A model generated the notes under the pieces. It saw only the letters and a list, made by a program, of their open reading frames with translations, was not told the origin of the DNA and searched no databases. 64,000 nt of DNA from Closterium sp. Naga37s-1. Taxonomy: Eukaryota; Streptophyta; Zygnematophyceae; Desmidiales; Closteriaceae. The translations under genes and the position numbers were made by a program. The stretch is from the NCBI GenBank assembly GCA_947471745.1, contig CANJKZ010000139.1, forward strand, positions 1,812,501 to 1,876,500, given 5' to 3'. Below are positions 31,501-42,697 of the stretch, piece after piece (position 1 is the stretch's first letter; each line of letters opens with the position of its first letter).

Positions 31501-31990
31501 CTACGGGAGCTCCACGAGGGGCTCCAGCACTGCAAAACAGTCCCCTAGGGACATGGCAGATCCTCAGTGGGGGCCTCAGCCTTTGCTACGTGGACCTCTT
31601 GAGAGAGGACTCGTTGCAGCTGGTCCTGGGACGAACTTTGTTGTTCCTCTTGGAGGCTTTGTAGCGTGAGCAGCAGAAGGCACACCTCCATGTCCCTGAT
31701 GGTGACTGCATGCGTTGATGACGGCTGCACGAGGTTGTTGTGGGCTCCCAGCGCGGCGGACGAGGGTAAGTCGAGGGTGCGGAGTAGTCGTAGTGCTTCC
31801 GTTGTTGACGCCAGGTAAGCCGGTGCTGCTTCAGTGGTGGGGTCTGTCCGCCCAAGGGGATTGGCAGCATTGCCTGTCGCAGCAGAAAGTTGAACTCAGC
31901 CGTGTGGCGTGGTGGTTGAGTGTTGGCGGCGGTCAAGGCTGTATTCTGCAATTCGGAGCACCACGGGTGCCACCCCGAGAGGGGTAAGAC
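28550..31990 (-). pseudogene. Head-to-tail array of non-LTR reverse-transcriptase fragments
   Basis: On the minus strand at least three diverged partial copies follow each other. The first, at 31404-30290, has DIANAFTSINR, then a C-terminal part with QASLPPSIGGLRLTD. The second, at 30210-28870, has LIALTKPNGGTRPITTGES, DLANAFNSVSR, the catalytic AYADDVTFLG near 29590 and QASLPISLGGLGLGS. The third, at 28990-28560, has LIALAKPDGGPRPITIDES and QTDLANAFSSIAR. A more decayed C-terminal piece covers 31951-31550. The order of motifs is that of LINE-type RTs. All copies have stops and shifts. They lie antisense in an intron-sized gap of the coiled-coil gene. Confidence 0.8.
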
Positions 31991-32139
31991 GTCTGCTAGT
32001 GTTGTGCGCGGGGAATGGGGGATGAGTATGATGATTGACAGGGGTGATTGCTTAGAGAGGCATCGTTGCTGCCGACATGTGTTCCTCGATGTATGTCTAC
32101 CTCTGTTTCTCCTTGCCTCTCTCCCTTTATCTCGGATGT

Positions 32140-32515
32140 CTCACTGCATAGTTGCCTCACTGCATAGTTGTGTCACTGCATAGTTGTGTTGTCTCACTGC
32201 ATAGTTGTGTTGTCTCACTGCATAGTTGTGTTGTCTCACTGCATAGTTGTGTTGTCTCACTGCATAGTTGTGTTGTCTCACTGCATAGTTGTCTCATTGC
32301 ATAGTTGTCTCATTGCATAGTTGTCTCATTGCATAGTTTTCTCATTGCATAGTTTTCTCATTGCACAGTTGAATCATTTAGTTGTCTCGCTGCATAGTTG
32401 TCTCATTGCATAGTTGTCTCACTGCATAGTTGTCTCATTGCATAGTTGTCTCATTGCATAGTTGTCTCATTGCATAGTTGTCTCACTGCTTAATATTTGG
32501 ATTCACACATCGCTT
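32140..32515. repeat. 16-bp minisatellite, first block
   Basis: About 20 copies of a 16-bp unit TCTCACTGCATAGTTG with C/T variants and occasional GTTGTG insertions. It lies directly upstream of the exon at 32525. The same satellite precedes the duplicated exon at 35734. Confidence 0.93.
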
Positions 32516-32524
32516 CCTCCGCAG

Positions 32525-32647
32525 TTTTCTGAGAGAGATGATGAGGTGGAGCAGATGCGCGCTCAGCTGGCTCAGATGAGAGTTGAGCTGGAGGAGAAGG
32601 ACGTCCGAATGAAGGAAGTGACCGAGGAACAAGATCGCTTTCAGGAG
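32525..32647 (+). CDS. Coiled-coil exon, copy 1
   Basis: A 41-codon exon between a CCGCAG acceptor and a GTAGGC donor. It reads FSERDDEVEQMRAQLAQMRV and ELEEKDVRMKEVTEEQDRF, with hydrophobic residues in heptad spacing. It is a phase-0 exon, so it can be skipped or duplicated without changing the frame. A longer paralogous exon is at 35734-35877. Confidence 0.6.
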
Positions 32648-32689
32648 GTAGGCCCAGGAGGGGGAAAAATGGGTGGCGGGCGGGAAAAC

Positions 32690-33965
32690 TTTTGGTTTTC
32701 AAGTAGGGACAACCCTAAACCATTGTTCCTGGCCAGGACAACCCCACTGTCGGACCCTTCCACAACAGAGTAGGTGGTTGGGCAGCCGCCAGTTTGTGAT
32801 CCGAATCTGTTTGCGGCAGTCACACTCGTGAGGTGTAGCGAAAGGTATAACCAATCTGAACTGCACCGCCATTGCGAACTGGTGGGGGCTTAGGCGAAGT
32901 GAAGGGGTGAATGGGATCGTCAGTAGCCAGTCGCCAGCTCCATAGCCTGTAAGTGAGAACAGTCGTTGTGTGTGTCCTGAATTTAGGTTGACCTGCATGA
33001 GCCGTGATGCTGCTACTTGTTGAGCATACTGTACTTTGGGGGCAAGCGCATGTTGAAGAGGTGCGCCGGTGGGGTCTTGTGTCACCTTGTCCAGCAGATC
33101 CCGTGCCTCTGTCGGTAGTCTGGCCTCGCACTCGGTCTGCTACTGGGCCAGTGGGGTAAGGGCCCGGTACTTCGCTGTCATTTGTGTGGAGACAAGTGCC
33201 AGGTTGGATTCCGCGCCCGTGCTGATGCCTGTGATCAAGTCCCGGGCTTGACTATAGCTGGTGAGGAAACTGTGTTCTCCTTCCACTGACGGGTCGGTTT
33301 GTCCGAGCCCCCCCAAGGATGGAGGCAGAGAGGCTTGAGCCCATGTCTTCGCCTGCTCCACTTCACCTCGGGGGGATGGTGCGGCAGGCTTGGAGGAGGG
33401 TTTGTAGGAGAGGGATTCCTCAGCGTGACCACTCCTCTGCTGGGACGAGGTTCTGTGGTGTCGTTCGGATCAGGTATCCCTTGGTGCGTTAGGGGTAGGC
33501 CCTCGGGGAGAGCATTGTCTCCGAGCGACGTGGTGGACCACGCCGATGATTTCAAGAAATTGCAGGCGAGGCCGTCCTATGCTAGCAGCGGCGTTGGCTC
33601 CCTTAGCGCGCCGAGCGTTGCCGTTGCGGGTCCTATCAAGGTTATGTCGGCTGCGTATGCGAGCACCGTGACATCCGGATGCACCGCTGCAACATGTCTA
33701 AGGCGATGCTGGATAGACGCCGCAAATAGCAGGGGGGCTAGGGGATCCCCTTGTCTGACGTCTGGGTTGGGGTTCTCCTCTGGGTGGGTCTTGCAGCGGG
33801 GGACCTTGGTGGGGCTCGAGTTGAAGTTGCTCGACCCGCTCGAGCTGGAGTCCATGGCTGAACCTCGTCCACGGACTTTGAGCCCGACATTGAGTCTAGG
33901 GACTCGTTACCTACAAAGGTGTTGTCTGATGTTGACTTCTCAGTATTGTTATCACTATCTTCCAT
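32690..33965 (-). pseudogene. Non-LTR retrotransposon fragment, copy 1
   Basis: The minus strand carries the RT palm and C-terminal part: DPLAPLLFAASIQHRLRHV, then LAYAADITLIGPATATLGAL with the YADD site decayed to YAAD. Further on come SLPPSLGGLGQTDPS, LSPHQFAMAVQFRLVIPFA and a C/H-rich tail (ECDCRKQIRI and LLCC). Frameshifts separate the blocks. It is closely similar to 35925-37260, including non-coding flank, so both derive from one duplicated segment rather than two insertions. Confidence 0.82.
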
Positions 33966-34042
33966 TAAAGCCCATCGCCCCGCTTGCTGGTAAACCCTCT
34001 ATCTCTCTCTCCCCGTCCTCTCCCTTTCCCCTGTCAACCCAG

Positions 34043-34173
34043 CAGTCGCTCGAGAGCGCGACTAGGAGGCACCAGGAGGCAGAAGGCAAGCTGGGATGAG
34101 CGTTGAAGGAGCTGGAGCGGCTGAAAGGGCTGCTAGGCAGCACTCTGGGGCAGCTGGAAGAGAGTCAGAGGCA
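34043..34173 (+). pseudogene. Coiled-coil exon with a premature stop
   Basis: Between a CCCAG acceptor and a GTGTGT donor it reads QSLESATRRHQEAEGKLG, stop, ALKELERLKGLLGSTLGQLEES. The helix pattern continues past the TGA, which suggests a nonsense mutation in a once-coding exon, or that this exon is no longer used. Confidence 0.5.
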
Positions 34174-34204
34174 GGTGTGTGTCAATGTGTGTTATGTTTG
34201 TATG

Positions 34205-35712
34205 TGTGTCTCATTTAGTTGTCTCATCTCATAGTTGTCTCACTACATAGTTGCCCCACTGCATTATTGTCTCACTGCACAGTTGTCTCACTGCATAGTT
34301 GTCTCACTGCATAGTTGTGTTGTCTTATTTAGTTGTCTCACTACGTAATTGTCTCACTGCATAGTTGTCTCACTGGACAGTTGTCTCATTGCATAGTTGT
34401 ATCACTGCATAGTTGTTTGCATAGTTGTATCATTGCAAAATTGTCTCACTGCATAGCTATCTCACTGCATAGTTGTCTCACTGCACAGTTGTGTTGTCTC
34501 ATTTAGTTGTCTCACTGCATAGTTGTCTCATTGCATAGTTGTCTCATTGCATAATTGTCTCACTACATAGTTGTCTCACTGCACAATTGTCTCACTGCAT
34601 AATTGTCTCATTGCATAGTTATCTCACTACATAGTTGTCTCATTGCATAGTTGTCTCACTGCATAATTGTCTTCATAGTTGTATCATTGCATAAATTTCT
34701 CACTGCATAGCTGTCTCACTGCATAGTTGTCTCACCGCATAGTTGTGTTGTCTCACTGCATAGTTGTCTAATTGCATAGTTGTCTCATTGCATAATTGTC
34801 TCATTTAGTTGTCTCACTGCATAGTTGTCTCACTGCAAAGTTGTCTTGTCTCACTGCATAGTTGTGTTGTCTTATTGCATAGTTGTCTTGTCTCACTGCA
34901 TAGTTGTGTTGTCTGATTTAGTTGTCTCACTGAATAAGTGTCTCATTGCATAGTTATCTCACAGCATAATTGACTCACTGCATAGTTGTCTCACTGCATA
35001 GTTGTGTTGTCTCATTTAATTGTCTCACTGCATAAGTGTCTCATTGCATATTTGTCTCACTGCATACTTGTCTCATGGCATAGTTGTCTCACTGCATAGT
35101 TGTCTCATTGCATAGTTGTCTCACTGCATAGCTGTCTCATTGCATAGTTGTCTAAGTACATAGTTGTCTCACTGCATAGTTGTGTTGTCTTACTGCATGG
35201 TTGTGTTGTCTCATTTAGTTGTCTCACTACATAGTTGTCTAATTGCATTATTGTCTCACTGCATAGTTGTCTCATTGCATAGTTGTGTTGTCTCACTGCA
35301 TAGTTGTCTTGTCTCACTGCATAGTTGTGTTGTCTCACTTAGTTGTCTCACTGCATAGTTGTCTCATTGCATAGTTGTGTTGTCTCACTGCATAGTTGTC
35401 TTGTCTCACTGCATAGTTGTGTTGTCTCATTTAGTTGTCTCACTGCATAAGTGTCTCATTGCATAGTTGTTTCACTGCATAGTTGTCTCACTGCATAGTT
35501 TTCTCACTGCACAGTTGCGTTGTCTCACTGCATTGTTGTCTCACTGCACCGTTGTGTTGTCTCATATAGTTGTCTCACTGCATAGTTGTCTCATTGCATT
35601 ATTGTCTCACTGCATAGTTGTCTCATTGCATAGTTGTCTCACTGCGTAGTTGTCTCATTGCATAGTTGTCTTGTCTCACTGCATAGTTGTCTCACTGCTT
35701 AATTATTAATTT
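34205..35712. repeat. 16-bp minisatellite, main block (about 1.5 kb)
   Basis: Some 90 degenerate copies of TCTCACTGCATAGTTG and variants (TCTCATTGCATAGTTG, TTGTGTTG spacers). It is the same satellite as 32140-32515, much expanded. Open frames reading SHCIVVSLHS are compositional. Confidence 0.95.
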
Positions 35713-35733
35713 CACACATCACTTCCTCTGCAG

Positions 35734-35877
35734 TGTTCTGAGAGGGATGCTCGGGTGGAGCAGACGAGCGCTCAGCTGGCAGAGGTGCGCGCTCAGCTGG
35801 CTGCGATTAGCGATCAGCTGGAGGAGAAGGATGTCCGACTGAAGGAAGTGACCGCGGAACAAGATCTCTTTCAAGAG
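35734..35877 (+). CDS. Coiled-coil exon, copy 2 (one heptad longer)
   Basis: A 48-codon phase-0 exon between CTGCAG and GTAGGC: CSERDARVEQTSAQLAEVRA, then QLAAISDQLEEKDVRLKEVT. Compared with the copy at 32525 it has 21 extra bases, exactly seven residues, so the heptad register is kept. It follows the same minisatellite and precedes the same LINE fragment as copy 1. Confidence 0.6.
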
Positions 35878-35924
35878 GTAGGCTCTGGAGGGGGAAAAAT
35901 GGGTGGCGGGCAGGAAAACTTTTG

Positions 35925-37260
35925 GTTTTCAAGTAGGGACAACCCTAAACCATTGTTCCTGTCCAGGACAACCCCACTGACGGACCGTTTCACAACAGAG
36001 TAGGTGGTTGGGCAGCCGCCAGGTTGTGATCCGAATCTGTTTGCGGCAGTCACACTCGTGAGGTGTAGCGAAAGGTACACCCAATCTGAACTGCACTGCC
36101 ATTGCGAACTGGTGGGGGCTTAGGCAAAGTGAAGGGGTGAATGGGATCGTCAGTAGACAGTCGCCAACTCCATAGCCTGTAAGTGAGAACAACCAATGTG
36201 TGTGTCCTGAATTCAGGTTGACCGTCATGAGCCGTGATGCTGCTACTGTTGAGCATACTGGTGTGCCTGTACTTTGGGGGCAAGCGCATGTTGAAGAGGT
36301 GCGCCGGTGGGGTCTTGTGTCGCCTTGGCCAGCAGATCCCGTGCCTCTGTCGGTAGTCTGGCCTTGCACTCCGTAAGGCACCGGGCCAGTGGGGTAAGGG
36401 CCCGGTACTTCGCTGTCATTTGTGTAGAGACAAGTGCCAGGTTGGATTCCGCGCCCGTGCTGATGCCTGTGATCAATTCCCGGGCTTGACTGTAGCTGGT
36501 GAGGAAACTGTGTTCTCCTTCCACTGATGGGTCGGTTAGTCCAGCCCCCCCAAGGATGGAGGCAAAGAGACTTGAGCCCATGTCTGCGCCTGCTCCACTT
36601 CACCCCGGTGGGGATGGTACGGCAGGCTTGGAGGAGGGTTTATAGGAGGCGGACTCCTCGGCGTGACCACTCCTCTGCTGGGACGAGGTTCTGTGGTGTC
36701 GTTTGGATCAGGTATCCCCTTGTGCGTTAGGGGTAGGCCCTCGGGGAGAGCATTGTCTCCGAGCGACGTGGTGGGCCACGCCGATGATTTCCAGAAATTG
36801 CAGGCGAGGCCGTCCTGCAATAGCAGCGGCGTTAGCTCCGCTAGTGCGCCGAGCGTTGCCGTTGCGGGTCCTATCAAGGTTATGTTGTCTATGTATGCGA
36901 GCACCGTGACATCCGAATGCGCCGCTCCAACATGTCTGAGGCGATGCTGGATAGGCGCCGCGAATAGCAGGGGGGCTAGGGGATCACCTTGTTTGACTCC
37001 CCTTCCACTGGTGAGTGTTGTGGAATTTCGGTTTGGATCTAGCAGCAACGGTGATGATGTTGCATAGAACGAGTATGTGAAGGGGAGGAGAGGTGCTAGC
37101 GGGGATCCATAGACTGCATTGAAGAACGCGCTCCTCTTAATGGAGTTGAACACGTTCTCAATATCAAGCTGGAGGACCAGGGTGGAGGGATGCACCGAGG
37201 TGAGATATCTGACTGCGTGGATGACGAATTCCGCCCCTCCAATGACTGCCACGACGGAGA
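35925..37260 (-). pseudogene. Non-LTR retrotransposon fragment, copy 2
   Basis: Extends further 5' than copy 1: LVLQLDIENVFNSIKRSAFF, GVKQGDPLAPLLFAAPIQHR, then LAYIDNITLIGPATATLGAL, where the active-site YADD has become YIDN. The C-terminal block repeats SLPPSLGGLD and LSPHQFAMAVQFRLGVPFA with the CDCRKQ tail. The loss of the catalytic Asp pair shows it is inactive. It begins about 50 bp after the 3' splice donor of the exon at 35734, as in copy 1. Confidence 0.82.
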
Positions 37261-38320
37261 AGGAGGTGAGTCGAAAGAAAGCAAGCCTCTATCACCTACC
37301 ACATGTTGCACTCTCCGCACTTCATGGCTGTCCTCCGTCTATGTCAGCATTTCTTTCCTAAGCGTAGACCATCATGTAATTGCAATTTCACTTGACTTCT
37401 AGTTTTCATTCTTTCTGAACGTCCTGACATTGGATTGTATAAGGATATGAAATTTCCCCATTCTTATGCTCATTCGTGTCTTTTCCATCCCTTCCTATCC
37501 TTCCTTAAAAACCCTTCTCCAAACATTCAGTTTGTGCCTTGCAGGCTAACAAAGCCTTAGAGGCACAAGCTGTTGTTCAGGATCCGTCACTTTGAGAACT
37601 TACGACGTATTCATTTCTCAACTAAACGCAAATCCGCTAGGTAGGATTGTGCGCCTTAAACTTAGCTACCATCTCCAATTCGAATCACTTAGAAAGATGG
37701 TCTAGAGAGTGAGAACGGTTTAAAAACGTCCAGCAGCTGCATAACTAGAATAGTGGAGGAAGTGCAAGCATTAAGGCATAGAATACTTGGAGTTGGGGGC
37801 TCCAAGAAAACCATGAGAGGGAAGGGGTTAGCTAGGGAAGGACGGTAGGAACCTTCCTAGCAGCAAGGATGCAACCCTCATCATGAGGTCCTTGAGGTGT
37901 CACATGCAAAATCCAATCTAGTCAGATTTTGCCTCATTTGCAACCCATGCTAGAAACTTCTAGCCACCCCAATCCAAAAGTCAAAGTTGCCTTCCTAACC
38001 ACCCAACCAAAGATCCCTTTATAGTCATGTCCCAATAATCGCCCAATGTACATAATATCTCAACATGAGATAGAATTCCCGAAACTTGGAAATCTTGTAA
38101 CTTGGGCGATCTTGGTCGGAATAAGGCGATCTTGGTATCGTTGGAAAGCTCTGAATTTCTCCTGCATGATAAAGCATGTAGACTTGGAGAAAAACACAGA
38201 GATGATAATATCCAACAGCCATGCACAATGACATATGCTCATGCAAACAATGCACGCATGAATAGCACGAGCACTCGGCAGGACGTTAGGATGACATGCA
38301 CTCAAACTGAAGTGCATTCA
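37261..38320. other. No gene seen
   Basis: AT-richer intronic or intergenic sequence, with no repeat or domain that I recognise. Confidence 0.4.
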
Positions 38321-38329
38321 ACACAAGCT

Positions 38330-38597
38330 TCGTTGTTCGAGAGCAAGGTGAAGGAATTGGTAGCGCAGCTGGTGAGTGATAGGGATAGGTGGAGGCTGGA
38401 GGACAGCAGGGAGGCGCAGGGGGATGGTCCAGAGTTCATTGCTGGACTTGGTGTGGAGGGCTGTAGCCTGCTGCACTGCTTCTCTTTCTGTCACACATCT
38501 TAATCACCCCACCCCCACATTCTCTGTGGCACCCACGGTTTGCAGGAGGAGCAGGCCACAAGAGAGAGCTGGCTGATGCAGGGGCCGCAGCTGCAGG
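38330..38597 (+). CDS. Possible 3' exons of the coiled-coil gene
   Basis: FESKVKELVAQL (about 38336-38371) ends at CTG|GTGAGTG. EEQATRESWLMQGPQLQG (38546-38597) follows TTTGCAG and precedes GTGAGG. Both are short, charged and helix-like. Assignment to the coiled-coil gene rests on character and strand only. Confidence 0.35.
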
Positions 38598-39954
38598 GTG
38601 AGGGGCTTGGGGGCAGGGGGGAGAGGGCGGAGGAAGGGGAGACGGTGGCGAGGGGAGTGATGGTGGGGGGGAGTACGAAGACTGGTGGGTGGGGCAGGAA
38701 GAGCGGGTGGTGAGGAGGGACGAGGAGCAGGGGCAGGGGTGGGTGGGGGTGGAGGGAGCGAGGGAGGGGTGGAGGGGGGCGAGGGAGAGAGTGTGTGTGC
38801 GGTGGGGGCGGCAATAACGGCCTTGGATGTGTCTTGGAGGGCGCTGCAGAACAAGTGCATTCCAATGGAGGTGAGAGGGCGTAGCTGTGGGATGACTGGC
38901 GTAGCGTGGGGCCATGGGGCATGGGTCAGGGGGCGTGGGGCATGGGCCATGGGGTGGGGTGGTGTGGGGGTGGGGGCGGCAGCAACGACCCTGGGTGTGG
39001 CATAGACGGCACCGGAAGCAAACGGATTCAGGAAAAGGTGAGGGGGGCAGCAAACATTTGACGACTAGCATTGGGTGGGTGGAGAAGGGCAGAGGGTGTG
39101 TGGCAAGGGTTGGGTGGGATGTGCTGCTTGCAAGCACCAAGGATGAAGCACATTCAGGAGGAGGTGAGGTGGCTGGGGCATGCCATGAGGGATGTGACAC
39201 AGGACTATGTTACCATATCTTCCAGATTGTCTTCGTATTTTCTGTTTGCTTTCTCCTGGGCCTTAAGGGCAGCCTACCTCCCCTCCTCCTTCCCGCCGCT
39301 CTTCTCTCCGCCATAACACCCTGCCTATTTACGTCCTATACATGTTTATCCATGGCCTCAAGGACAGCCAGCACTCGGGGCACCGGCGCCTCTCGTGCAG
39401 CTTGCAACTGGAAGGGGCAAGGGCAGGGGAAGGAGGGGAGGAAAGGGAAATGGGAGGAAGATGGGGAGGGGAAGGTGGAGAGCCTGATACCGTAATCTCC
39501 CAGCAATAAGCCATTGGGGTCTTGTAAAAAAAAATCTAGAAAACGCGCAGGATGAATTCGTTACGTGATTCATTTCACGCGCAGGGGTGCAGTGCAGAAC
39601 TGAATTCACCTCGCGGATTCTAATGTTGATTGTGACAAAATACGAAATCTGCCACGCGGCACGCCTGTGGGGCGTGAACTGGACCACACTATACCAGACG
39701 TGCGGACTGATAGCACGTATAGTTTGACATATGCAACTGTCAACTGGTGACCCTGGCACTGCACTCGACGTTGAAGCTGTCGCAGACAATTTTCATGCTG
39801 GCATGTGTTTGGACAGAGTCATGGCAGAGTGTAACCGTCGGACTATGCGATGGTTTGAAAACCATAGGACATGTGTGTGGAGGTGTCCATTGTGTCTTTA
39901 CACGTCACTGCTGTAAGATTTGTGTTGGTGTCCAGGCCACCTCCGGAACGTGGC
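38598..39954. other. G-rich stretch and unassigned sequence
   Basis: 38600-39060 is G-rich, with a tandemly repeated GTGGGGGCGGCA block near 38800 and 38970. Each block is followed by a short exon-like segment ending in a GTGAG donor (38871, 39039 and 39162). 39350-39500 is open and Lys/Gly-rich. 39500-39950 shows nothing recognisable. None of this is a confident gene. Confidence 0.3.
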
Positions 39955-40735
39955 TTACAAATTTCTACACCTATGGCTGTTTATTGACATTTTCGGCAAT
40001 AAATCGACAAAATGGACCACCCTTAAGGTTTTGGAGCTTACGGTAGTGAGCATTTCAAGCCGAAACTTGGCTAGAAGGCACACCAGAGCATCTGAATATG
40101 CAAAAAAACATTGCTATGGTGCAATAAAATTTCAACACCTATAGTTTTTTATTGGCATTTTTGGCAATAAATAAGAAAAAATGGACACCATTAAGGCTTT
40201 GGAACTTACGTTTGTGTGCATTTCAAGCCAAAACTTGGCTTGAAGGCACATCAGAGTAAGGACCACATCGATATACAAAAACAGAGGTATGGTGCAATAC
40301 AAAATTCTACCCCTATGGTTTTTTATTGGCATTTTCGGTAATAAATCGGCAAAAATGGCCACAGTTAAGGTTTTGAAACATACATGTTTGCGCATTTCAA
40401 GCCGAAATTTGGCTTTAAGGTACATCAGAATACCAGCCACCAAATATGTGAAAGCATTGCTATGGTGCAATATAAATTTCTATACCAATATTTGTTTATT
40501 CGCATTTCGGCAATAAATTGGAAAATTAGGCCACGCTTCTAGCCAAAAATCGGCTAGAAGGCACATTGGAGTACATGCCACCTAAATATGCAGAAACATT
40601 TCTATGGTGCAATAAAAATTTCTACGTCTATGGTATTTTCTTTGCGTTTTCGGCAATAAATCGGAAAAAAAGGCAACCGTTAAGGTTTTGGAACTTAAGT
40701 TTGTGCACGTGTTGAGCCAAAACTCGGCTAGAAGG
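39955..40735. repeat. ~172-bp tandem repeat, five copies (satellite-like)
   Basis: Corresponding points (CTACACCTATGG, ACACCTATAG, CTACCCCTATGG, CTATACCAATA, CTACGTCTATGG) lie at about 39966, 40136, 40308, 40480 and 40622, giving steps near 172 bp with the last unit shorter. Each unit carries TTATTGGCATTTTCGGCAATA-like and CATTTCAAGCC...TTGGCT...AAGGCACA blocks. It is AT-rich, unlike the surroundings. Confidence 0.85.
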
Positions 40736-41896
40736 TCTTGACAGCTAATATGATTTAGAAGCTATATGCACGCCCTTAAATTCACACTTGTTCGTTCTCA
40801 TGGGGTCACCTCCAAGGGTCCTCGGGTGCCTGGCAAAGCCAGCCCCTAACCAAGGGTCCGTGTTTCGTAGAGGGACACACTAAGTGTAAGTTCAATCGAC
40901 GACACTAGAGCTTTGCGCAGTGTTAACGACGAAATGAATCGTGTGCAGAATTAGCTCTTCACATAAATATGTTGATAGAGCAATTTTCATTCACAAAAGA
41001 ATTGATTACAATCAAGCATTTCACACATATATAGAAATAACTATGCACGAGCAAAGGCAAACATTGAACAGTTATTAAATTGTAAGTGGACTTCACCAGG
41101 TTGTCTTGGTAAAGCGGTTGTCAAACTTCAGCTGCGTTTGGCTTGATCCGACTTTGTAGAAAAACCGTCTTCAAATTACATGTTCCCCAAATGCCTCAGC
41201 TGCCTCCCCTCATGAACGATCATGAACGCAGATGTAGAATCATGCTTGCTCGTGTGGGATTACTGTTTTCCCCAAGACTTTACAATTGAAAAGCGTTTTG
41301 CACCTGTAATTAAACAGTCACGTTACGCGCGCGACTTTATGCGAAATTCACTGTTCGCCACGTCACAAAAGACAAGCTCGAATTTCAATTATTCAACTGA
41401 AATTTCGAGCCGATCCCAAGCATCCCTCGGGATCTCTCGGCACTCCCAGAAACACACGCACACACCTCACGTGCCCAATTATGCACGACCAGAGAAACTG
41501 GCCGTGCTCTTTTTGCAATCATGGGACTTACTATGCGCGCAACAGTTCCACGGCATACGCGCGAAACCTGGACCCCACGTGTGGGTCCTGATTCTCGTGC
41601 CACTTTACCTTGACTGACGCGAAAATATCCCAGCAGCAAAAACGCTCGCCACTCGAATAAACACACATTAAAAAACATGACAAAAACCACAAACAAGCAT
41701 GAGAAAACATGATCGTATATAAACGCTCATGAAAGTACATGATCGTTTATGAACGTACACGAACAGCACGCAAATGCTAATAAACAAGACGCGAAGGTCA
41801 ATGAACAATCATGAACATTCGGAACTTCATGAGACACCACGAATATTCATGAAAACTTGAAACTCCGTGCATGCACTCACGAAGCGCATGCGAACA
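40736..41896. other. No gene seen
   Basis: AT-rich sequence. From about 41690 to 41870 short words such as CATGAAC and GATCGT recur loosely. No domain or splice pattern was found. Confidence 0.4.
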
Positions 41897-42026
41897 TGTC
41901 AAACTTATATGCTGCTTGTTGTGTAGGCTATAGTGGGGTAGCCCATATGGGGTACAACCCAATTAGGGTTAGCTACTTGTACCCATCTTACTGCTAGTTC
42001 ATTCATTCTCGTTCGTACTTCTGACA
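41897..42026 (+). repeat. copia-3 5' LTR and primer-binding site
   Basis: A 130-bp LTR, TGTCAAAC...CTGACA, followed directly by the perfect tRNA-iMet primer-binding site TGGTATCAGAGC (42027-42038). Confidence 0.9.
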
Positions 42027-42106
42027 TGGTATCAGAGCAGGTCCTAGCCTAGGACCGATTTTTTTTAGGGCCCACCGAGTCGCGCTACCCCACCCGTCAC
42101 GCCGCC

Positions 42107-42697
42107 GTGTTAGCGCCGCGCTGCCCTGCCCTGCCCTGCGTCGCGCTGCCTGCGCACGCCCTGCCCTGCCCTGCCCGCGCGCCGCCCGCCGCCGCGCCGT
42201 GCCGCCTTGTCCGCGCGCCGTCCGCCGCCGCGCGCCCTGCCCTGCCCGCGCGCCGCCCGCCGCCGCGCCGCCCTGCCAGCGCGCTGCTCGCCGCCGCGCG
42301 CCCTGCCCTGCCCGCGCGCCGCTCGCCGCCGCGCGCTCCGCCCTGCCCGCGCGCCGCCCGCCGCTGCGCGCCTTGCCCTGCCCGCGCGCCGCCCGCCGCC
42401 GCGCGCCCTGCTCTGCCCGCGCGCCGCCCGCCGCAGCGCGCCCTGCCATGCCCGCGCGCCGCCCGTTGCCACGCGCCCTGCCATGCCCGCGCGCCGCCCG
42501 TTGCCGCGCGCCCTGCTCTGCACGTGCGCCGCCCGCCGCAGCGCGCCCTGCCCTGCCCGCGCGCCGCCCGCCGCCGCGCGCCCTGCCTTGCCCGCGCGCC
42601 GCTCGCCGCTGCGCCGCCCTGCCCTGCTGGCTGCCGCCCTGCTTTGCCCTGCCTGCGTGCTGCCCTGCTGCAAGCGTGCCCGCCTGCTCTGCCCACT
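42107..42697 (+). other. copia-3 leader, open and in frame with gag
   Basis: A GC-rich repeat leader (GCGCGCCGCCCGCCGCCGCG-type units). It is open without a stop for 197 codons and joins gag in frame, so a longer Ala/Pro/Arg-rich N-terminal extension could in principle be translated. The leaders of copia-1 and copia-4 carry different repeats and are not in frame with gag, so I favour an untranslated leader. Confidence 0.55.

Noticed and set aside
32140-32515. A CRISPR array
   Set aside because: The repeats are contiguous 16-bp units without unique spacers, in a eukaryotic intron-rich context. No cas genes are present.
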